Shown one piece after another: positions 25,632-33,873 of a stretch of DNA of 64,000 nucleotides. Within the stretch, counting starts at the first letter, position 1. Every line of letters begins with the position of its first letter. Below the pieces are notes generated by a model. The model made no database searches. It had not been told where the DNA came from and was given only the letters and a program-made list of their open reading frames with translations. Source of the stretch: Thalassobius vesicularis (GTDB lineage Bacteria; Pseudomonadota; Alphaproteobacteria; Rhodobacterales; Rhodobacteraceae); the NCBI RefSeq assembly GCF_004799325.1, contig NZ_SSMD01000004.1, positions 62,001 to 126,000 of the forward strand, in the 5' to 3' direction. A program made the position numbers and the translations under genes.

Positions 25632-26366
25632 CGTCTGGACTTCGGATCGCAAAATGTAACGCTCGATCAGCTTGCCCATCGTGTTCTCGTCCGTCAGATC
25701 ACTCAGGCTGTCGATCCCCAACTGGCGTTCGGCCTTTTCCATGAATACTTGCAATTGTTGATCCAGGTCGATCTGCGCAAAGCTGTCAGGAAGGCCAAGC
25801 GCGACCTCCATAACCTCGCGCAGTGGGGCGTTGCCCATGATCTGGAACCAGCGCGTGCGATCCGAGTCGTCTGAGCCGGCCAACTCACTCAGTTCGCGCT
25901 TGGCGTTCAGGGCCAAGCGCATGGTCTGGTCTTGGTCGCCAATCGCCAATTCGAATTGGTGGGCGTTATATTTCGTGATGATGCCCGAGGCAAAATCCGA
26001 CAGGGCAGTATTCGGCGCGCCCAAGTCGAATGAAAACGCTTTCGCCAGCTCGGCGTATCGGTTGTCCGCCAGACGATTTGCCAGCGAACCCGGGTCAAGC
26101 GTCCCTTCCTCCAGGATTTTCCGGATGAAAAAGGTGTTGTTGATGTCGTCATCCAGCCCGAATGCCCCAAGGGCCACGCGCATCAACCGGCGGTCGGAAA
26201 CCAGATCCTCTGCCGATTTGATGTCAGCGATGCGGTCCGCAAAATACTCTGTGTCTCGCGTTATCGTTGGCGAGGTATTGAACGCCTTCGTCTGCGCCGC
26301 CTGGGTCCGTTCCAGGAATTTCCAGCCGACCAGTCCGGTCGCAGGTAGAATGGGCTGGAAGCTCAT
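25578..26366 (-). CDS. DUF1217 flagellar-associated protein
   Basis: A 262-residue protein of the DUF1217 family, found in flagellar loci of alphaproteobacteria. The family pattern is visible in the N-terminal half (TEYFADRIADIKSAEDLVSDRRLMRVALGAFGLDDDINNTFFIRKILEEGT, then NRLADNRYAELAKAFSF). It is predicted helical with no signal peptide or membrane segment. The molecular role is unknown. It is coupled to flbT (ATGA overlap) as last gene of fliC-flaF-flbT-DUF1217, which points to flagellin export or filament assembly. Its end overlaps fliI tail to tail. Confidence 0.85.
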   Translation of the reverse strand: MSFQPILPATGLVGWKFLERTQAAQTKAFNTSPTITRDTEYFADRIADIKSAEDLVSDRRLMRVALGAFGLDDDINNTFFIRKILEEGTLDPGSLANRLADNRYAELAKAFSFDLGAPNTALSDFASGIITKYNAHQFELAIGDQDQTMRLALNAKRELSELAGSDDSDRTRWFQIMGNAPLREVMEVALGLPDSFAQIDLDQQLQVFMEKAERQLGIDSLSDLTDENTMGKLIERYILRSEVQTSSLSDAGSIALILLGSG

Positions 26367-26767
26367 GATGCGCGTGTCGCCAACAGGCGGTCCTCGCGCG
26401 GCAGCAGTAGGCGCAGGGCCTTCAGGCAGGCATAGTACCGCTCGTGGATGATGGCGTCGGAGGCCATGTCCAGCAGCTTGCGGCTATCGGTGTCCGTCAG
26501 AATGCGGCTCAACTCTTCGATCCGGCGCAGCAGTTGAATGCGCGTTTCGCCGGGTTCGGCATCACCGGAAAGAACCAGCTGGGTGGCATAGCACACACGT
26601 CGCACCGGCGTGTTCACCTCCTCGGGGTGAATGGCATCGCGCAGCCTGAGGATTTTCGCGTCGGGCGTCATGATCGACAAACGGCTGCGCCGGTCGCCGT
26701 TTTCAATGACCGCGCCGTTAACCAGGACGCGCTCTTTCGGGCCGAGTTTCAGGACAAGTCCGCTCAT
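26363..26767 (-). CDS. flbT: Flagellin translation repressor FlbT
   Basis: A 134-residue protein with FlbT hallmarks (LVLKLGPKERVLVNGAVIENGDRRSRLSIMTPDAKILRLRDAIHPEEVNTPVRRVCYATQLVLSGD). In Caulobacter FlbT binds the 5' leader of flagellin mRNA and promotes its decay until the hook is finished. Its target here would be the fliC leader at about 28422-28530, which is strongly structured. Start and stop overlap flaF and the DUF1217 gene. Confidence 0.94.
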   Translation of the reverse strand: MSGLVLKLGPKERVLVNGAVIENGDRRSRLSIMTPDAKILRLRDAIHPEEVNTPVRRVCYATQLVLSGDAEPGETRIQLLRRIEELSRILTDTDSRKLLDMASDAIIHERYYACLKALRLLLPREDRLLATRAS

Positions 26768-27135
26768 CACACGTTCTCCTGTTGTTGCAAACCGCGCATG
26801 ATGGCGGTGTTCAGGTCGATCAAAGGCAGGGCGCTGGCCCCTTTGCGCAGGATTTTCCGGCTGTGTTCGTTCGTGAACTCGGCCAGATAGAAAATGCGTG
26901 CCCTCAGATCGGTGGGCAGCCCGTTATCCGCGTCAGCGACGTCCCGCGCCAGCAGGGTCCAGAGCTTGCGGTTCAGATGGATGGCGCTGGCCAGTCCGGA
27001 CATGTTGCCCGAGTCCGCAGCCGATTTCAGGCGGTGCGTGATGCGGGCAAAAGCTTCGTATTCCACGCTGCGGGGCGTGCGGATGGACCCCGCGGTTTGC
27101 GAGTATGCGCGTTGCGCGTTCATTTGGGCGTTCAC
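26767..27135 (-). CDS. flaF: Flagellin biosynthesis regulator FlaF
   Basis: A 122-residue helical protein with the FlaF pattern (AYSQTAGSIRTPRSVEYEAFARITHRLKSA and IHLNRKLWTLLARDVADADNGLPTDLRARIFYLAEFTNEHSRKIL). FlaF is needed for flagellin synthesis or secretion in alphaproteobacteria, opposite in effect to FlbT. A GTG start at 27135 has AGGAAG at proper spacing; an ATG at 27123 is an alternative. Confidence 0.93.
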   Translation of the reverse strand: MNAQMNAQRAYSQTAGSIRTPRSVEYEAFARITHRLKSAADSGNMSGLASAIHLNRKLWTLLARDVADADNGLPTDLRARIFYLAEFTNEHSRKILRKGASALPLIDLNTAIMRGLQQQENV

Positions 27136-27178
27136 GGCGAAAACTTCCTATCGCTTGAGGAAATGAGATCAGGCAAGG

Positions 27179-27200
27179 GCGAGGCGCCGAAGCGCCTCGC
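27179..27200 (-). terminator. Hairpin with TTCG loop after fliC
   Basis: On the coding strand of fliC the sequence is GCGAGGCGC, loop TTCG, GCGCCTCGC, a perfect nine-base stem with an extra-stable tetraloop starting ten bases after the fliC stop. There is no T-run, so it may slow or partly end transcription before flaF, or protect the 3' end of flagellin mRNA, making fliC far more abundant than flaF and flbT. Confidence 0.65.
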
Positions 27201-27209
27201 GGTTTGCGC

Positions 27210-28421
27210 TTACCGGAACAGCGACAGGATCGACTGCGGTGCCTGGTTGGCGATCGACAGCGACTGGATGGCCAGCTGCTGTTGCGTTTGCAGGGCCTGC
27301 AGACGCGCCGAGGCTTCTTCCATATCGGCGTCCACCATCGACCCGATGCCCGACTTCAACGCGTCAGTCAGCGACGACACGAAATCGGCCTGGGTTTCGA
27401 TCCGGCCCTGCGACGAACCGAAGGACGCGGCCGCCGTGATGGCCGTGTCGATCAGCGACTCGACGGTTGCCAGCGCCGAGGTTGCGCCACCTGCGGTCGA
27501 TACGTCGATCCCGGCCATCGCACCCAGACCGCCCGAACCTGCGTTGGTGAACTGGCCGCTGATGCTCAGGTCGACGCCGCCGGCATTGGTGAAGTCCAGG
27601 GTGCCCGCAGCGCCGCTGTCATAGTCGACAGTCAGGCCGGAGATCCCCAGCTCGTCGATCTTGGACTTCAGTGCGACTGCCACGATGTCGGCCGTGGTGG
27701 TGGCCGCAGCGTCGTCGGCCGTCACGGTATACGACACCGTCTGGTCGCCAACGGTCAGGCTGACCTTGTCGCCGGTGACGAAGTTCGCACCGTTTTCCGC
27801 GATCTCGATCTGCTCGTTGCCGCCACCGTTGTCCAGGACCAGCGCAACGGTGTCGCCGTCACCCGAAGACCCGGTCGAGCTACCCGAGAAGATGTCGTTC
27901 GCGGTATAGCCGCCGGTGGACAGATCCTGCGCGTTCACCGTGATCGACGAAGCGGTCACGTTGCCCGAGCTGTCGCGATCCAGCGACGCCAGGATCGACG
28001 TCGAACCAGTCGAGCCGTCCACCAGGTTCAGGCCGTTGAACTGTGCGGCACTGACGACCGAGTCGATCTGGTTCTTCAGCGCGGTCACATCGTCGTTGAT
28101 CTTGGACCGATCGACGTTACTGCCCTGGGCCGACACGATCTTTTCTTTCATCTGGGTCAGCAGGTCGGTGATGGTTTCGGCGGCGTTTGCAGCCACGGCA
28201 ACCGTCGATTCCCCCAGCGAAAGGCTGTCGGAAATGGCCTGAAAGCCCGTCACATCCGATTCCATCACTTTCGAGATGGCCCAGACGGCCGAGTTGTCCT
28301 TGGCCGACGCCACGGATTTACCCGTCGAGATCTGGGTCTGGGTTTCCGCCAGGTTGGCGTTCACCGATTTCAGGGTTTGCAGCGCAACCATTGCGCCGTT
28401 GTTGGTCAGAATGCTGGACAT
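27210..28421 (-). CDS. fliC: Flagellin
   Basis: A 403-residue flagellin with conserved terminal D0/D1 regions: SILTNNGAMVALQTLKSVNANLAETQTQISTGKSVASAKDNSAVWAISKVMESDVTGFQAISDSLSLGESTVAVA at the N-terminus and ALKSGIGSMVDADMEEASARLQALQTQQQLAIQSLSIANQAPQSILSLFR at the C-terminus. The middle (about 130-290) is a Ser/Thr/Gly/Asp-rich variable domain exposed on the filament. This is the only flagellin in the window. The ATG follows AGAGG and a leader full of inverted repeats; flaF and flbT follow downstream. Confidence 0.97.
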   Translation of the reverse strand: MSSILTNNGAMVALQTLKSVNANLAETQTQISTGKSVASAKDNSAVWAISKVMESDVTGFQAISDSLSLGESTVAVAANAAETITDLLTQMKEKIVSAQGSNVDRSKINDDVTALKNQIDSVVSAAQFNGLNLVDGSTGSTSILASLDRDSSGNVTASSITVNAQDLSTGGYTANDIFSGSSTGSSGDGDTVALVLDNGGGNEQIEIAENGANFVTGDKVSLTVGDQTVSYTVTADDAAATTTADIVAVALKSKIDELGISGLTVDYDSGAAGTLDFTNAGGVDLSISGQFTNAGSGGLGAMAGIDVSTAGGATSALATVESLIDTAITAAASFGSSQGRIETQADFVSSLTDALKSGIGSMVDADMEEASARLQALQTQQQLAIQSLSIANQAPQSILSLFR

Positions 28422-28440
28422 AGCATGTACCTCTGGTCTT

Positions 28441-28457
28441 GGCCGCTTTTCGCGGCC
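28441..28457 (-). promoter_or_regulatory. Hairpin in the fliC mRNA leader
   Basis: GGCCGC, loop GAAAA, GCGGCC on the coding strand, ending about 20 bases before the fliC start codon and next to its AGAGG site. It lies where FlbT acts on flagellin mRNA in Caulobacter. Two further inverted repeats lie upstream: AAGGAC/GTCCTT (28478-28498) and ACAGCGC/GCGCTGT (28507-28530). Confidence 0.6.
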
Positions 28458-28627
28458 TGTTGATCATCCCGCCCCCAAAGGACGGATCGAGGGTCCTTCA
28501 GACCGTACAGCGCCGTATGTTTTGCGCTGTGCCACCCCTAAGGATGCGGGATCACCATGTGCGACCAAAGACTAAGAGAGTGCTAAACCCCAAAATTGAA
28601 TTATCCAGATTTGACTCAAACCGTTTT

Positions 28628-28972
28628 TCAGGCGCGTTTCTCGAACCGTTTCGACGTTGTTGTGTCGATGGTCTGGCGGTGTCCCTGACGGTCATAGGTC
28701 GCCAGCGACAGGCGCGTCCGTTTCAACGCCTCCAGCCGCTCGGAAACCTGGCGAATCCCCTCCATCGCGCTGCCCAGAAGCGCGTGATTCCGGGTCAGTT
28801 TGTCGTGGACCGCCGAAAGATCGCCCTCGGGATTGGCCTGCAGCTGTTCGATCAGGGACTGCTTGCGATCCAGCAGGCCAGAAAGACCGGCCAGGTCGCC
28901 CTTTAGCAGCAGCGTCCGCTCTTCCTCCAGCAGGCCGATCAGGCTGTCTGCCAGCTTTTTGTCACTGTGCAT
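28628..28972 (-). CDS. FlgN-like flagellar chaperone candidate
   Basis: A 114-residue helical protein with the size and character of FlgN: an N-terminal part LADSLIGLLEEERTLLLKGDLAGLSGLLDRKQSLIEQL, typical of FlgN's LxxLLExExxAL pattern, and a C-terminal half rich in basic residues. FlgN escorts the hook-filament junction proteins FlgK and FlgL to the export gate; their genes are not here. It overlaps the upstream rod-binding gene by 11 bases. The name is tentative. Confidence 0.72.
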   Translation of the reverse strand: MHSDKKLADSLIGLLEEERTLLLKGDLAGLSGLLDRKQSLIEQLQANPEGDLSAVHDKLTRNHALLGSAMEGIRQVSERLEALKRTRLSLATYDRQGHRQTIDTTTSKRFEKRA

Positions 28973-29234
28973 TTTCTTTGTCCTTCAATGCGTTGAAAAA
29001 AGTTTCGGCAAGCCCGATGCCACCGGCGGCGACCATCCGTTCGGCCTGTGCGTCGCGCAGGAACGAGGCAAAATGCTCCTCTCCGGCGCCACCACCAAAG
29101 GCCTCCGACGGCTTTCCCACTCCTGCGGCCTTCAACATCTCGGACAGAAAAGCCGTTTCCAGTTTCTGGGCGACCTGCCGCAGTTGTTGCTGATGGGCGT
29201 CAGGGGGCTGCGCAATGGGCGAGACGGAAGTCAT
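28962..29234 (-). CDS. Rod-binding protein, FlgJ N-terminal type
   Basis: A 90-residue protein matching the rod-binding N-terminal domain of FlgJ (QVAQKLETAFLSEMLKAAGVGKPSEAFGGGAGEEHFASFLRDAQAERMVAAGGIGLAETFFNAL). The C-terminal muramidase domain of enterobacterial FlgJ is absent, as in most alphaproteobacteria, so a separate lytic enzyme must open the peptidoglycan. The ATG at 29234 follows GGAG; a GTG-type start at 29300 would run into the fliK promoter region. Confidence 0.85.
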   Translation of the reverse strand: MTSVSPIAQPPDAHQQQLRQVAQKLETAFLSEMLKAAGVGKPSEAFGGGAGEEHFASFLRDAQAERMVAAGGIGLAETFFNALKDKENAQ

Positions 29235-29281
29235 GGGTATCTCCAATTTGAGCGAGTTTTTCCAAGGATGACCGAGAAGCG

Positions 29282-29296
29282 GTAAAGAAGCGGTAA
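29282..29296. promoter_or_regulatory. Degenerate CtrA-like box between the rod-binding gene and fliK
   Basis: GTAA-AGAAGCG-GTAA, within the direct repeat GAAGCGGTAA (twice, 11 bases apart), keeps the 11-bp spacing of TTAA-N7-TTAA with one change in each half. It lies in the divergent region 48 bases from each start. Weaker than the other sites. Confidence 0.35.
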
Positions 29297-29344
29297 CCAA
29301 AATCCGCGACTTTCAGGCCCAACGAAAGAAATTCGGAGGGTTCG

Positions 29345-30784
29345 ATGCGGTTGAGTCCGGCATTGGCAAACATGTTGTCCGGGATTGCGAAAGGGCCTGA
29401 AAATCGGTCGCCCGGTCCGGTGATGTTGCGCGGCGTCTCGTTCGAGGAGTTGCTGAAATCGGTGGCCATTCAGCAGCCAGCCATCGGCAAGCAGGGCCAC
29501 GAGGACGCGCCGGAAACGACAGAAACCGACGTGGCTCTGACCGACGAATCCGACGCGCCTGAGGCAGATGAGGGCGCGCCAGAGGAGGAAGACATTGAGG
29601 CGTCCGACCCCTTGGTTGCCCTGCCGCTACTGGCGGTCACCGACGACCCCGACGCCGGCGCCGAGACAGAGGAAGTTGGTTTGGTAATCCCCAAACCGCG
29701 CAGCGCCATCGCCGGGCACGGTGTTTTCCCGGTGCTGACGGATGATGCTGAAGCGATTCAAGTGCTGCCGCGCACGGGCCGGATATCGGCGCCCACCGCA
29801 GCTAACCCGCCAATGGCAGAGCCTCTGGAAACGGGGCGTTTCTGGCCGCAAACAGGTGTGGGTCAGTATGATCAAACGGCGGGGACCGATGCCGCTTTTC
29901 GGCCTACTGCGCCCGACGCGATGCAACGCAATACCGGCGAATTGATCGCGTCAAACTGGTCGATTCCGGCAGCGCACGCGGCGTCGACCCAACCCGGAGC
30001 CGACTCGCGCCTTCCTCTGGTTCCGCAGACAAACCCAACACACCACGAAGCCACCGTAACGGAGCCCGAGGGGGACCCGCAAAGCGTCCATCCGCAAGGC
30101 GAGCTGAGGGAGGTTCCGATGCTTGCCGACAAGCCGCTGGTCCCGCAGCAAACAAGGACAGTCAGAGAGGCATTCGTCGCCCCCACCGAACACCCCACGG
30201 ACCTGCGCGTAGAGCGGCAGACCAACGCGGCGTCTGTCGAAACCCCCTTTGCCAACCGTACGGCCCCCCCCCAGCAACCCGACCCCAACACAACCGAATT
30301 CGCGCAGCCTCAGCCAGACGAGGTGGAGGGGGTTGCGAAGCAACCAGAGGGCGCTGCAACGGACGCATTATTCAAGCCTCAAACCACCGCCCCGCATTTT
30401 CGTGCCACGGAGCCGGGTGCGACCATCCCGCGCCAAATCCTGCAGCAACTAACCGAGGCCACGCCCGCCGCCGGTGATACGATCGAAATCAGCCTCTCGC
30501 CAGAGGAACTGGGCCGCGTCCAGCTCAGCGCCGCCAAGACGGAACACGGCGTGATGTTGGTCGTGCAGGCCGAACGGCCCGAGACGCTGGATCTGATGCG
30601 CCGCCACCTGCCCGAATTGATGCAGGATCTGCGGGACATGGGGTTTGGCGACATCAGCTATTCGGGCGAACGCGGCCAGCAGCAGGCCCCCTCGGGGCGC
30701 GGCGGATCCGCCACCGTCGCGGCCCAACCCGAGGACGAGGCGCCGATCTACGTCGCCAAATCCGGCCTGGATATCAGACTTTGA
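29345..30784 (+). CDS. fliK: Hook-length control protein FliK
   Basis: A 479-residue protein with a long, disordered, acidic and Pro/Thr/Gln-rich region (about 50-365) and a folded FliK C-terminal domain (GDTIEISLSPEELGRVQLSAAKTEHGVMLVVQAERPETLDLMRRHLPELMQDLRDMGFGDISYS at about 380-445), ending in a Gln/Ser-rich tail. FliK measures hook length and triggers the FlhB switch. GGAGGG lies just before the ATG. flgD follows after ten bases. Confidence 0.92.
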   Translation: MRLSPALANMLSGIAKGPENRSPGPVMLRGVSFEELLKSVAIQQPAIGKQGHEDAPETTETDVALTDESDAPEADEGAPEEEDIEASDPLVALPLLAVTDDPDAGAETEEVGLVIPKPRSAIAGHGVFPVLTDDAEAIQVLPRTGRISAPTAANPPMAEPLETGRFWPQTGVGQYDQTAGTDAAFRPTAPDAMQRNTGELIASNWSIPAAHAASTQPGADSRLPLVPQTNPTHHEATVTEPEGDPQSVHPQGELREVPMLADKPLVPQQTRTVREAFVAPTEHPTDLRVERQTNAASVETPFANRTAPPQQPDPNTTEFAQPQPDEVEGVAKQPEGAATDALFKPQTTAPHFRATEPGATIPRQILQQLTEATPAAGDTIEISLSPEELGRVQLSAAKTEHGVMLVVQAERPETLDLMRRHLPELMQDLRDMGFGDISYSGERGQQQAPSGRGGSATVAAQPEDEAPIYVAKSGLDIRL

Positions 30785-30794
30785 AGGAGCAATC

Positions 30795-31451
30795 ATGACC
30801 ACCATTGCAGCCGCGACAAGCGGGGTCTCGAATACTTCCGCCGCGCAGTCCGCCACCGTCCTGAACTCGGATTTCGAGACGTTCCTGAAAATGCTGACCG
30901 TCCAGATGCAGAATCAGGACCCGCTGAACCCGATGGATTCGTCGGAATACGCGATGCAGCTGGCGACGTTTTCGGGGCTTGAACAACAGGTGCTGACGAA
31001 CGATCTGCTGGGCAGTCTGATCTACATGAGCAGCCAGTCGGGCATGGCGGATCTGGCCGGCTGGATCGGCCTCGAAGGGCGCTCCTCGGGGCCCGCCTAT
31101 TACGACGGGGATGCCCCGGTCGATGTCATGGTCAGCCCGGTCAACTACGCCGATACCGCGCAGCTGGTGGTCTACGATGAAAACGGGGTCGAGGTGGACA
31201 GGATGAACATCGACGTCGCCTCGGAGACTGCAAGCTGGGATGGGACCGGCCCGACCGGCACGGCGCTGCCCGCCGGTTTGTACACTTTCCAGGTCGAAAG
31301 TTACGTCGACGGGAACCTGACCGCCACCAGCGCGGGCGAATCGTGGTCCCGCATCGTCGAGGCGCGCAGCGATGCCGGGGCCGTGGTCCTGGTGCTTGCC
31401 GGCGGGGGAGAGATTTACTCGGATCAGGTCAGCGGGGTGCGCCAAGGCTGA
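30795..31451 (+). CDS. flgD: Hook cap protein FlgD
   Basis: A 218-residue hook-scaffolding protein. The conserved N-terminal stretch is present (LNSDFETFLKMLTVQMQNQDPLNPMDSSEYAMQLATFSGLEQQV), followed by Ig/Tudor-like strands with the FLIR-type centre (VVYDENGVEVDRMNIDVASETASWDGTGPTGTALPAGLYTFQVESY). The ATG at 30795 has AAGGAG upstream; the longer frame reaching into fliK was rejected. This is the right-hand end of the flagellar locus. The hook protein gene flgE is not adjacent. Confidence 0.95.
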   Translation: MTTIAAATSGVSNTSAAQSATVLNSDFETFLKMLTVQMQNQDPLNPMDSSEYAMQLATFSGLEQQVLTNDLLGSLIYMSSQSGMADLAGWIGLEGRSSGPAYYDGDAPVDVMVSPVNYADTAQLVVYDENGVEVDRMNIDVASETASWDGTGPTGTALPAGLYTFQVESYVDGNLTATSAGESWSRIVEARSDAGAVVLVLAGGGEIYSDQVSGVRQG

Positions 31452-31511
31452 TTGCCGTTCCGGCCCTGATCGCCTAGCGTCGCCACACCTTTTTTGACGA
31501 CCAGGGCCGCC

Positions 31512-32348
31512 ATGTCACCCGATCCGCACCTTCTGTCTCAGCTTGTGGCTGAGGGGTTGATCCCGCCCGATGCGGACTGGGCTCCCATGCAGGGCGGGCA
31601 GACCAATCGGCTCTGGCGCGTGCGTGACGTGGTGGTCAAACGATTCGCGCCGCAGGACGATAACCCGAGGTTCCCGAACGACCCGAGGATCGAGGCGCTG
31701 ACCCTGCAGCATCTGGAAAGCACTGAAATTGCGCCAAAACTGCTGGACCAGCGGCAGGTGAATGGTTCGCATTACCTGCTGTATCAGCACTTGAACGGGA
31801 TACCCTGGAACGCCGATGCCGCGACGGTCGGCGCTCTGTTAAGGCGCTTGCACGCGATGCCCGCGCCGCAAGGGACGCGCCAGTTGCCCGGTGGGTCCGG
31901 CGCGGTGGAGCGGATGGTCGACAGTTTCCTGCCCGACTTGCCGGGGCCGATCGCGCAGCGCCTGACCGCGTGCCGCCCGTCGGGGCATGTTGCCCGTTCG
32001 ACCGCGCAGGCGTTGCTGCATGGGGATGTGGTGCCGGGCAATATCGTGGTCACGCTTGACGGGCCGCGTCTGATCGACTGGCAATGCCCCGCGATGGGCG
32101 ACCCGGTCGAGGATCTGGCGGTTTTCCTGTCGCCCGCGATGCAGCTGATTTACCGGGGCCAACCGCTGGACCCGTCCGAACAACACGCCTTTCTGTCCGC
32201 CTACAAAGACCCGCAGATCACTGTACGGGTCCAGCAGATGCAGCCGTGGCACCACTGGGCGATGGCGGCCTATTGCGCGTGGAAATCCGCGCGGGGCGCA
32301 CACCCGTACGCCCGCGCGATGGAGTTGGAGTTGGCGGCGTTAGAGTAG
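31512..32348 (+). CDS. Aminoglycoside phosphotransferase-fold kinase
   Basis: A 278-residue small-molecule kinase of the APH/choline kinase fold. Catalytic loop ALLHGDVVPGNIVVTLDGPRLIDWQCPAMGDPVEDLAVFLSP supplies the HGD catalytic aspartate, the asparagine and the DFG-like IDW. The N-terminal lobe has VRDVVVKRF. The substrate is not known; choline or another alcohol are possible. The ATG at 31512 was preferred to a TTG at 31494. It ends by overlapping ubiB tail to tail by nine bases. Confidence 0.78.
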   Translation: MSPDPHLLSQLVAEGLIPPDADWAPMQGGQTNRLWRVRDVVVKRFAPQDDNPRFPNDPRIEALTLQHLESTEIAPKLLDQRQVNGSHYLLYQHLNGIPWNADAATVGALLRRLHAMPAPQGTRQLPGGSGAVERMVDSFLPDLPGPIAQRLTACRPSGHVARSTAQALLHGDVVPGNIVVTLDGPRLIDWQCPAMGDPVEDLAVFLSPAMQLIYRGQPLDPSEQHAFLSAYKDPQITVRVQQMQPWHHWAMAAYCAWKSARGAHPYARAMELELAALE

Positions 32349-33872
32349 CGCCTCGATCGCCGCGACCAGCCCGCCGCCGATCACCGCACCCAGAATCGCC
32401 CACAGAACAGGCGCTTTGCCCGACGGTTTCGCAGGCTCCTCGGGGCCGGTGGACTGCCGGATCAACGCGTTTTCCACCAGACCGGGCAGGCGCGGGCCGA
32501 AACGCGTCAGTACGCGCAGGGTCTTGCCCAGATCGCGGGCCAGGGCGAGCGGCCCCATGGATTGCGTGATGTAATCCTGCACCACCGGTTTGGCGACTTC
32601 CCAGATGTTGATCTGCGGATGCAGCGAGCGTGCCACCCCCTCGACCACCACCATCGTGCGTTGCAACAGAATCAGCTCGGTCCGGGTTTCCATTCCGAAG
32701 CGTTCGGTCACCTCGAACAGGTAGTTCAGCAGCCGCCCCATCGAGATATGCGTGGCGTCCATCCCGAAAATCGGCTCGCCCACGGCGCGCAGGGCGCGGG
32801 CAAATTCATCGACGTCGCGGTCGTTGGGCACGTATCCGGCCTCGAAATGCACCTCGGCGACGCGCTGGTAATCGCGCTGGATAAAGCCGAACAGGATCTC
32901 GGCATAGACGCGCCGGGTGTATTCGTCGATATGGCCCATGATCCCGAAATCATAGGCGATGATGTCGCCATTATGCGCGACCTTCAGGTTGCCCTGGTGC
33001 ATGTCCGCGTGGAAATAGCCGTCGCGCAGGGCGTGGCTCAGGAACAGTTGCAGCACCCGTTCGCCCAACACGCGGCGATCCAGCCCGGCGGCGTCGATGG
33101 CGTCGTTGTCGCCCAGCGGCACGCCCTCGGCCCAGGTCATGGTCATCACGCGGCGGCCGGACAGGCCCCACTTGATCTGCGGCAGCTTGAAACCCTGATC
33201 GTTAACCGTGTTCGCCGCGAATTCCGAGGCCGAGGCACTCTCCAGCCGCAGGTCCAGCTCGCCCATGACGACGCCTTCGAAATGTTCGATCACGTCGCGG
33301 GGCCGCAACCGGCGCGAGGCGGGGGACAGGAATTCGATCACATCGGCGGCGAAATAGAACGCGTCGATGTCGCGCTGAAACGCCCGTTCGATTCCCGGGC
33401 GCAGTACCTTGACGGCGACTTGCTCGCCCGTGTCCTTCAGCCGCGCGCGATGCACCTGCGCGATCGAGGCCGCGGCAACAGGCTCGCTGAATTCCTCGAA
33501 AATCTCTTCGACGGACAGGTCCAGCTCGGCCGCGACGGCGGCTTTGGCCTGCTCGATGGAAAACGGCGGCAGCTTGTCCTGCAACACGCGCAGGTGCCAG
33601 GCCATTTCCTCGCCCACCACGTCGGGGCGGGTGCTCAGAATCTGGCCGAACTTGATATAGGCCGGCCCCAGCGCGGTCAGTGCGCGGGTGGCGGGCGGCA
33701 TCGACGGGTCACCCTTGTAGCCCAGCCAGGCAAACGGCCACGCCACGGTGCGGGCCAGGATACGGACGGGGCGCGGCGCGTCCATCGCGTCCAGAATGGC
33801 GCCCATTGCGCCAGTACGTTCCAGGGTGGCGCCGGTGCGGATCAGCCGCCAGATATTGTGGGGTCCGCGCAT
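32340..33872 (-). CDS. ubiB: Ubiquinone biosynthesis protein kinase-like UbiB
   Basis: A 510-residue member of the ABC1/ADCK/UbiB family. It has the KxGQ motif in GPAYIKFGQILSTRPD, the alanine-rich loop and conserved lysine (AAASIAQVHRARL; VAVKVLRPGIERAF), the catalytic HADMHQGNLKV and AYDFGIMG, and two C-terminal membrane helices (VLWAILGAVIGGGLVAAIEALL). It supports coenzyme Q synthesis at the membrane. One base separates it from ubiE, with which it forms an operon. Confidence 0.94.
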   Translation of the reverse strand: MRGPHNIWRLIRTGATLERTGAMGAILDAMDAPRPVRILARTVAWPFAWLGYKGDPSMPPATRALTALGPAYIKFGQILSTRPDVVGEEMAWHLRVLQDKLPPFSIEQAKAAVAAELDLSVEEIFEEFSEPVAAASIAQVHRARLKDTGEQVAVKVLRPGIERAFQRDIDAFYFAADVIEFLSPASRRLRPRDVIEHFEGVVMGELDLRLESASASEFAANTVNDQGFKLPQIKWGLSGRRVMTMTWAEGVPLGDNDAIDAAGLDRRVLGERVLQLFLSHALRDGYFHADMHQGNLKVAHNGDIIAYDFGIMGHIDEYTRRVYAEILFGFIQRDYQRVAEVHFEAGYVPNDRDVDEFARALRAVGEPIFGMDATHISMGRLLNYLFEVTERFGMETRTELILLQRTMVVVEGVARSLHPQINIWEVAKPVVQDYITQSMGPLALARDLGKTLRVLTRFGPRLPGLVENALIRQSTGPEEPAKPSGKAPVLWAILGAVIGGGLVAAIEALL

Positions 33873-33873
33873 C

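Noticed and set aside
28520-28545. Sigma-54 promoter before fliC
   Set aside because: The leftward strand has TGGCACAGCGC, but the -12 element does not follow at the required spacing.
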